Shown here: in pieces, positions 6,467 through 10,979 of the stretch | How the letters are laid out: every line of letters begins with the position of its first letter | Numbering within the stretch: the first letter of the stretch is position 1 | Assembly (NCBI GenBank): GCA_934417455.1 | Contig: CAKRWK010000019.1 | Coordinates: 1-10,979 of the forward strand | DNA length: 10,979 nt | Reading direction: 5' to 3' | Source: an uncultured Eubacteriales bacterium | GTDB taxonomy: Bacteria; Bacillota; Clostridia; Oscillospirales; CAG-272 | Program-made: the position numbers and the translations under genes | The notes under the pieces: generated by a model | What the model was told of the DNA's origin: nothing | What the model saw: the letters and a program-made list of their open reading frames with translations, nothing else | Databases searched by the model: none

Positions 6467-7519
6467 ATGATTATCTATTCCAAATACGCAGGCGCCGCCA
6501 ATGCCGCCGTCGGAAAACTGGAAACGCCCATCAAGATGATTATCGAACACGAAAGCGACCTGCTCACGAAAAAAGGCGGTATATGCACCAACCTTTTCAA
6601 TGTGGAAAAGAGCAACCGCTTCGGCGAAACCATCATCGGACAGAACGAATTTGACGTCTTTCAGGCAGCCGCCGAAGGCAACGGCGCCGAAGCGGACGCC
6701 GTCGGCGAAACCTACCGCAAATTCATCGAACACATTCAGTTCATGAAAGAATTCACCGTCACGGCGGAAATGATGGAAGACGCCGCCTATGGCGTGGCTG
6801 CGGATGCCAAGCGCCGCGCGGAAAACTTCACCCGTGCCTACTACAAAACCATGCACAAAATCTGCGAATACGCGCTGATTCACGGCACGTCGACCTCCGG
6901 CACCTTTGCCAAAGCGACGCTGGATCTCTCCGCGCCCGACGGACTCGCCCTCTTCTCCGATTCTCACAAATACGGCGGCAAACTCGGCACGCAGTCGAAC
7001 TACTACTGGGGCGACATCTTCTCCACGGGCGAATCGACCGCCCGCGCCATGTCCGCCGCGACCTTTGAGAGTGCTCTCTCCAAACTGTCCGTCAAACTCC
7101 GCAATATGAAGGACGAAAACGGCGACATTCTCGGCTACACCGCCGATACGCTGATTCTGCCCGGCAACCGTCCGATGGCAGAAACCATTGCGAAAAAAGT
7201 GTGCGGTTCGGAAGGCGCTCTCGGCAACGGATACAATGATATCAATATCCAGTACGGCAACTGGAACATTGTTATTCTTCCGAACTGGCAGACAGAGGAT
7301 GACCGCGTGATGATTATGTCCTCGGAGGCCAACAAAAACCTTTCGGGCAACATGTTCTTCAACCGTGTGCCGCTCACCGTCACCAACTGGGTGGACAACC
7401 ATACCGGCAACTATATCTGGAACGGCCGCTGCCGCTTCGGCGTAGGTTTCGGCACTTACAAGCACATCCTGCTTGCGGTGGATGCCGAATCCGCCGTCAC
7501 CGGTGCTACCGCCCTGTAA
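6467..7519 (+). CDS. Major capsid protein (HK97-fold type)
   Basis: This protein would form the icosahedral shell. The 350-residue product begins MIIYSKYAGAANAAVGKL. It has the features expected of a coat protein: an N-terminal helix and arm, and FTVTAEMMEDAAYG (96-109) leading into a long helix at about 110-137, which would be the spine helix. GLALFSDSHKYGG (159-171) follows, and then a central domain with YTADTLILPGNRPMAETIAK (224-243). The C-terminal strands include NWVDNHTGNYIWNGRCRFG (307-325). No N-terminal delta domain or protease precedes it, consistent with a separate scaffold gene. AAAGGA lies about ten bases before the ATG. A long-stem terminator follows, as expected for a highly expressed coat gene. 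Confidence 0.88.
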   Translation: MIIYSKYAGAANAAVGKLETPIKMIIEHESDLLTKKGGICTNLFNVEKSNRFGETIIGQNEFDVFQAAAEGNGAEADAVGETYRKFIEHIQFMKEFTVTAEMMEDAAYGVAADAKRRAENFTRAYYKTMHKICEYALIHGTSTSGTFAKATLDLSAPDGLALFSDSHKYGGKLGTQSNYYWGDIFSTGESTARAMSAATFESALSKLSVKLRNMKDENGDILGYTADTLILPGNRPMAETIAKKVCGSEGALGNGYNDINIQYGNWNIVILPNWQTEDDRVMIMSSEANKNLSGNMFFNRVPLTVTNWVDNHTGNYIWNGRCRFGVGFGTYKHILLAVDAESAVTGATAL

Positions 7520-7541
7520 TTCCGTAAACCACAGGAAACCG

Positions 7542-7596
7542 GAGACCCGACCGTAATGCACGGAAAAGACAAGAGCAAAACGGCCGGGTCTCTTTT
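7542..7596 (+). terminator. Long-stem terminator after the capsid gene
   Basis: GAGACCCGACCG (7542-7553) pairs with CGGCCGGGTCTC (7581-7592) at 11 of 12 positions, followed directly by TTTT (7593-7596). The loop is 27 bases. A smaller alternative hairpin, CCGT with ACGG (7551-7563), would compete with the base of the loop. The T-run is short, so this is probably a partial terminator that lowers expression of the tail genes relative to capsid. Confidence 0.7.
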
Positions 7597-7611
7597 CCGG
7601 AAAGGAACACC

Positions 7612-8175
7612 ATGACCTATAACGATTTATACCGCGAAGTTGCCTCCCTCGGTTTTGCCCCCGACCTGCGGGACGGAGATGTGCTGTTTTTCGCCGTCTG
7701 CCGGGCACTGCGGCAACTGTATGAAGACTGCCCTGTACGCACCATAGTAAGTATTCAAAAACAGACGGAGACTGCGGCGACAATTCCTGCGCCGCGTGGG
7801 ACGATTTGTTACGATATGACAAAAATTGTTGACAACTTTATGACATTTGACGGGTTGCCGACAAAGGATGACGGCGAGATTCTCTGCGTTCTTCGTACGG
7901 GAACTTTTCTGACCGTTCCGTCGGATGTCACGTGCGATATTCTTGTTCCGTACCGTCGTCTGCCCGCACTTCCCGAAAAAGGAGAGCCGGCGGCGCCTCT
8001 CGACGTACCGCCCGGGACGGAGCATCTTTTTTCGCTTCTCGTCTCATCGTACGTATGGCTCGACGAGGATGAAGAAAAAGCGCAGTATTACGGCAAGCGC
8101 TACGAGGAGGGAATGGCGCGGCATCGCACGATACCGTCGTACACCGTTCCCTACACCGACGTCACGGGCTGGTAA
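7612..8175 (+). CDS. Probable head-tail adaptor (connector) protein
   Basis: The 187-residue product begins with a short helical segment, MTYNDLYREVASLGF, then FFAVCRALRQLYEDC (26-40). The middle (about 41-115) is beta-rich. VPPGTEHLFSLLVSSYVWLDEDEEKAQYYGKRYEEG (132-167) forms two helices. A C-terminal pair of helices with 'leucine-rich helix, acidic turn, then A-x-Y-Y-x-x-Y' is typical of gp4/gp6-type adaptors that dock beneath the portal. It lies between the coat gene and the hub gene, as gp4 does in P22, whose product is about 166 residues. AAAGGA lies about five bases upstream of the ATG. Sequence identity to a named family was not testable, so the role is inferred from pattern and position. 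Confidence 0.6.
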   Translation: MTYNDLYREVASLGFAPDLRDGDVLFFAVCRALRQLYEDCPVRTIVSIQKQTETAATIPAPRGTICYDMTKIVDNFMTFDGLPTKDDGEILCVLRTGTFLTVPSDVTCDILVPYRRLPALPEKGEPAAPLDVPPGTEHLFSLLVSSYVWLDEDEEKAQYYGKRYEEGMARHRTIPSYTVPYTDVTGW

Positions 8176-8186
8176 GGGGGACATAT

Positions 8187-10868
8187 ATGAAAACTTACAA
8201 AGACCCGGAGGTTGCCCGTCGGACATACAGCCGCGTGTACGAAAATATGCGCGGCGCGGACGGCGCGGACGGCACGGACAGAACGAGATTTTCCTGCCTT
8301 GAAAACATGTACCGCGATTATGACGGCGAAACGCCTTCGGCGACGGAAAGTGTCCCGGGATACCGTGCCGTCCGCTTTTTCGGACAGACAATTCACGCTC
8401 TTACCCGGTCTCCCGACGACGGAAACGACGGTCTCACTGTCCATGCGGGGACAGGTGTTTATCGCGTCCGCATGGCGGAAGGTGCTGCCACACCCACCGC
8501 ATGCAACCTGCTCGGCACGATGGCTGACAGCGAAAGCGTCGGTTTTGTGCACGGAACGTCGGTGTATTTTCTGGACGGCGACGGTCTGTACGTCACCGAC
8601 GGTACGTCCTTGTCCCGCGTGCAAAGCGGCGGAGGGACGGAACCGTACAGTCCCACCGTATACAAAAACGGGAAGAGATATGAACAACGCAACCTCCTGA
8701 CGCGAAAATTCAGAGAGGAATATACCGTCACCGACCCTGCGGCCGTATCGTACGGAACGCCCGACCTTGCGTACGGCGACAATCCCGACCGACCGGGAGA
8801 GGTCCTGGTCACCGGTCTCGGCACAGCGGTGCGTACCGATATTTTTATTCCTTCCACCGTTCTGCGGGGCGGCACCCGCGTTCCCGTTGGCGGCATCGCC
8901 GCCGGGGCATTTGAAGGAGAGGACACGCTTGTCGGCGTGCACATAGCAAGCGGCATCCGGTATATCGGCAAGAACGCATTCAAGGGATGCACGTCGCTGA
9001 CAGGCGTTTTGATGCAGGACACGGTGGAAACAATCGACAGCGGTGCTTTTGCAGGGTGCACGGCACTCATCGATTTTCATATCGGAGCCGGCGTACGCAA
9101 CATTGCCACCGATGCGTTTTCGGGTTGTTCTTCGCTGACGACCGTAACATATGCGCTGGATGAGGTGCACCTCGGCGCCATCGAAGGCATCACGGCCCTT
9201 TCCGACAAGAGCTTTTCCATCCGGCAGACACGGCGCGGCACGCGCGTCTGCTGTCCGGTTTACACAAAAACACTTGCGCTGTCCTCCACGACCGTCAACG
9301 GTATGGTAAGGCAATGTTCGACGGCGCAAAAAGGCGGCTTTGTCACGGGCGTGATTTTCGACGTAAACGATATGCTTACACTCTACGATACCGTTGTCAC
9401 CGTGACGGGCACGATGCCGGAGAACTTCACGCCGGAGGACGACGCAGGCACATCCTTCTTCCGGATGACAACCGCCGCCACCGGCACGGCCGCGGCGCAG
9501 GCCATTGAAAAGTGCCGTGTGGCGGCGCTCCACAACGGCCATGTGTTTCTGTCCGGAAACCCGGCATATCCGGGAAAGGTATTCTATTCCTCCGCGGACG
9601 GCACCGGCAAGGAAAACCCGACGTATTTCGGTGACCTCTGTTATTTTACCGACGGCGGCGGACAGTCGGACGTGCGCGCCATGGTTTCGGCGCTGGACCG
9701 CCTTATCGTCTTTAAGGAAAGAGACGACGGAGACGGCGGCATTTTCCTTCATCGCGAACAGAAAACGGCAGGCGCGCTCTGCCCCGTCACATATCCCGTG
9801 GATTATGCCGTCACCGGCTACGGCGCGGACGGCGGTGCCGCCGTCTACCGCGGCGACCCTGTTTTTCTCGATGACGGGCAGGTGATGGCCGTGGAGAGAG
9901 GCGGTTACGGAACGGAATACCGCGTGGTCAGCCGTTCGCATACATCGGGAACCATTCTCTCGGACAAAGACCTCTCCTCGGCGTGCCTTGCCGAGTGGAA
10001 CGGGTATCTGGCCGTTACCGTCGGCACCGATATATTTCTCGGAGACGCAAGACAGGCGTACCGCCACGCCGAGGGGCACACGGCATACGAGTGGTATCGG
10101 CTTTGCGGCGTCGGTGCCTATGTCGGCTGGCAGTATGTCTACCGTTATGCTTCCGAAGCCGCCGGGGGACTTTCGGTATCCCCGAAGGCGGGAGATGTCG
10201 TGTCGGGCTCCGTCGCGTACTTCACGGCGGCGGACGGCAATTCTTATTGGTACACGGAAGAGGACGGCCGCAAATACGCTGTCATTCAGAGCACACAACA
10301 CAAAGGCGGCACCGTCCGTCCCGTAACGGCGGCCATCGGGGTCGGAAAGCGGCTGTTCTTCGGAACGACAAACGGCGCATGTTTCGTTTTTAACAATGAC
10401 CTTTACGGTCTGTGCAGCCATTACCGCACGGATGCGGACTACACCCGCGCACACAAAAAACGCCTGCATCCGTTTTTCTACCGCTTCGATTCCCACGCGC
10501 CGCGATACGTCCTGCGCACGGCGGCGGACGACGGCGGTATGCCGTATCTCGAAAAGAATACGGAAGCCGGCACACTTGCCGTGAAATATTCCGGCATCGG
10601 ACGGGCGGACATCACGACGGCCGTCATAGTCGACGGCGAGGAGGCCTGCCCGCTCGGGGAAACCGTGCGCGGCACATTTGAGTTTTTTGACATGGATTTT
10701 TCCCGTCTCTCCTTTTCCTCCCGCGACGGAGAAACCCGCATCTGCAGGAAAAACAAACGCGGATGGATGGAGAGTAAAATCGAACTTTCGACGGATGCAT
10801 TCGATTCCCCGTTCGGCGTGCAAAAAATCTCTTATCGATACGCCGTCAAAGGAAAAATAAAGCAATAA
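8187..10868 (+). CDS. Tail hub/nozzle-like structural protein with inserted BspA-type leucine-rich repeats
   Basis: The 893-residue product begins with RFSCLENMYRDYDGETPSA (34-52) and PGYRAVRF (57-64). Short beta units follow, such as LTVHAGTGVYRVRM (83-96), SVYFLDGDGLYVTDG (125-139), CRVAALHNGHVFLSG (443-457) and ALDRLIVFKERDD (502-514). This is a beta-propeller-like pattern as in podovirus hub proteins (P22 gp10, T7 gp12). Residues about 206-326 are different: a BspA-type leucine-rich repeat block sits between two halves of this pattern. The region to 893 continues with propeller-like strands and a mixed C-terminus. A purine-rich AAGGGGG lies six bases before the ATG. The protein probably closes the portal channel and carries tail fibres. 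P22 gp10 is about 470 residues, so this is far larger. A tail fibre or spike is the alternative. Confidence 0.65.
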   Translation: MKTYKDPEVARRTYSRVYENMRGADGADGTDRTRFSCLENMYRDYDGETPSATESVPGYRAVRFFGQTIHALTRSPDDGNDGLTVHAGTGVYRVRMAEGAATPTACNLLGTMADSESVGFVHGTSVYFLDGDGLYVTDGTSLSRVQSGGGTEPYSPTVYKNGKRYEQRNLLTRKFREEYTVTDPAAVSYGTPDLAYGDNPDRPGEVLVTGLGTAVRTDIFIPSTVLRGGTRVPVGGIAAGAFEGEDTLVGVHIASGIRYIGKNAFKGCTSLTGVLMQDTVETIDSGAFAGCTALIDFHIGAGVRNIATDAFSGCSSLTTVTYALDEVHLGAIEGITALSDKSFSIRQTRRGTRVCCPVYTKTLALSSTTVNGMVRQCSTAQKGGFVTGVIFDVNDMLTLYDTVVTVTGTMPENFTPEDDAGTSFFRMTTAATGTAAAQAIEKCRVAALHNGHVFLSGNPAYPGKVFYSSADGTGKENPTYFGDLCYFTDGGGQSDVRAMVSALDRLIVFKERDDGDGGIFLHREQKTAGALCPVTYPVDYAVTGYGADGGAAVYRGDPVFLDDGQVMAVERGGYGTEYRVVSRSHTSGTILSDKDLSSACLAEWNGYLAVTVGTDIFLGDARQAYRHAEGHTAYEWYRLCGVGAYVGWQYVYRYASEAAGGLSVSPKAGDVVSGSVAYFTAADGNSYWYTEEDGRKYAVIQSTQHKGGTVRPVTAAIGVGKRLFFGTTNGACFVFNNDLYGLCSHYRTDADYTRAHKKRLHPFFYRFDSHAPRYVLRTAADDGGMPYLEKNTEAGTLAVKYSGIGRADITTAVIVDGEEACPLGETVRGTFEFFDMDFSRLSFSSRDGETRICRKNKRGWMESKIELSTDAFDSPFGVQKISYRYAVKGKIKQ
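8253..8279 (+). repeat. Three in-frame 9-base tandem repeats
   Basis: GGCGCGGAC occurs twice in a row, followed by GGCACGGAC, and encodes GAD, GAD, GTD at residues 23-31 of the hub-like protein. It is a small, slippage-prone Gly-Ala-Asp run near the N-terminus and may be a flexible linker. Confidence 0.8.
8889..9164 (+). repeat. Four 23-residue BspA-type leucine-rich repeats within the hub-like gene
   Basis: Residues 235-326 divide into four units of exactly 23 residues (69 bases), beginning at G235, R258, E281 and R304. Each has the I-x-x-x-AF-x-G core: IAAGAFEG, IGKNAFKG, IDSGAFAG and IATDAFSG, followed by C-T/S-x-L in the last three. A leader segment at 206-234, with VLVTGLGTAVRTDIFIPST, matches the unit that commonly precedes BspA repeats. 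BspA-type repeats bind proteins and glycans in many surface proteins of gut bacteria. The ends do not frame-shift the surrounding pattern. Confidence 0.85.
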
Positions 10869-10907
10869 TCCAAATAAAACTTTGCATTTTTGCAAGAAAG
10901 GAACCAT

Positions 10908-10979
10908 ATGAACACAGAAAAAATCTATCAGAGCGAAATTGCCGACCTCAAAATTTCATCTCTGCCCACCTGCCCGAAC
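10908..10979 (+). CDS. Start of a further tail-module protein, cut off by window edge
   Basis: AAAGGA lies five bases before the ATG at 10908, and 24 codons run open to the edge, starting MNTEKIYQSEIADLKISSLP. The product cannot be identified from this. In the P22-like order the next gene after the hub would encode a tail needle or fibre component, which is the only basis for a tail-module guess. Confidence 0.5.
   Translation, partial: MNTEKIYQSEIADLKISSLPTCPN

Noticed and set aside
6338..7822. Antisense open frame of 494 codons over the capsid gene and its terminator
   Set aside because: It crosses three sense genes and an intergenic terminator, has no supporting motif, and its product has the low-complexity composition of a shadow frame.
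8802..9164. Possible variable region of a diversity-generating retroelement in the repeat block
   Set aside because: No template repeat or reverse transcriptase gene is present in the window, and BspA-type repeats are self-similar for structural reasons.
10881..10894. Short inverted repeat TTGCA/TGCAA between the hub gene and the last gene
   Set aside because: The stem is only five base pairs with no T-run after it, so it is not credible as a terminator or operator.
8151..10907. Antisense open frame of 918 codons covering the hub-like gene, longer than the sense gene
   Set aside because: It has no ribosome binding site at its start. The sense frame has clear LRR and propeller-like patterns and fits the operon. 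The open antisense frame comes from GC-rich codon use.

Overview
The window is the packaging and head-assembly region of a tailed double-stranded DNA bacteriophage (or prophage), read left to right from about 1,880 to the right edge. A divergent type IA DNA topoisomerase gene runs off the left edge. The DNA is GC-rich. Nearly every gene has an AAAGGA/GGAG-type ribosome binding site, and one start is TTG, which fits a high-GC Bacillota (Clostridia-like, probably gut) host. The host is an inference; no tRNA, integrase or host gene is present to confirm it.

Layout. 1-1584 (minus): N-terminal 528 codons of a TopB-like topoisomerase. 1585-1879: divergent control region with an extended -10 promoter facing each way, two hairpin-plus-T-run elements reading rightward, and two adjacent palindromes just before the terminase genes. 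1880-3621: small and large terminase subunits. 3618-5429: portal. 5426-5557: a 43-residue basic protein. 5569-5997: probable scaffold. 6022-6429: probable head decoration protein. 6467-7519: major capsid protein, followed by a long-stem terminator. 7612-8175: head-tail adaptor. 8187-10868: a large tail hub/nozzle-like protein with an inserted block of BspA-type leucine-rich repeats. 10908-10979: start of a further, probably tail, gene.

How the genes work together. TerS recognises phage DNA and TerL cuts it and pumps it through the portal into a shell built from capsid protein on the scaffold. The decoration protein would stabilise the expanded shell. The adaptor and nozzle would then close the portal vertex and form the short tail. 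The order terS-terL-portal-scaffold-coat-adaptor-hub is that of P22-type podoviruses, and no tail tube or tape-measure gene appears before the hub. A short-tailed virion is therefore the best inference, though the right edge cuts the tail module. The first four rightward genes are chained by 4-base stop/start overlaps, so they are probably translated as a coupled unit.

The most interesting points are the BspA-type leucine-rich repeats embedded in a virion protein, the phage-linked topoisomerase with changes at normally conserved active-site positions, the four-cysteine knuckle in the portal, and the structured divergent promoter region. I did not find a defence system, CRISPR array, tRNA, insertion sequence or diversity-generating retroelement.
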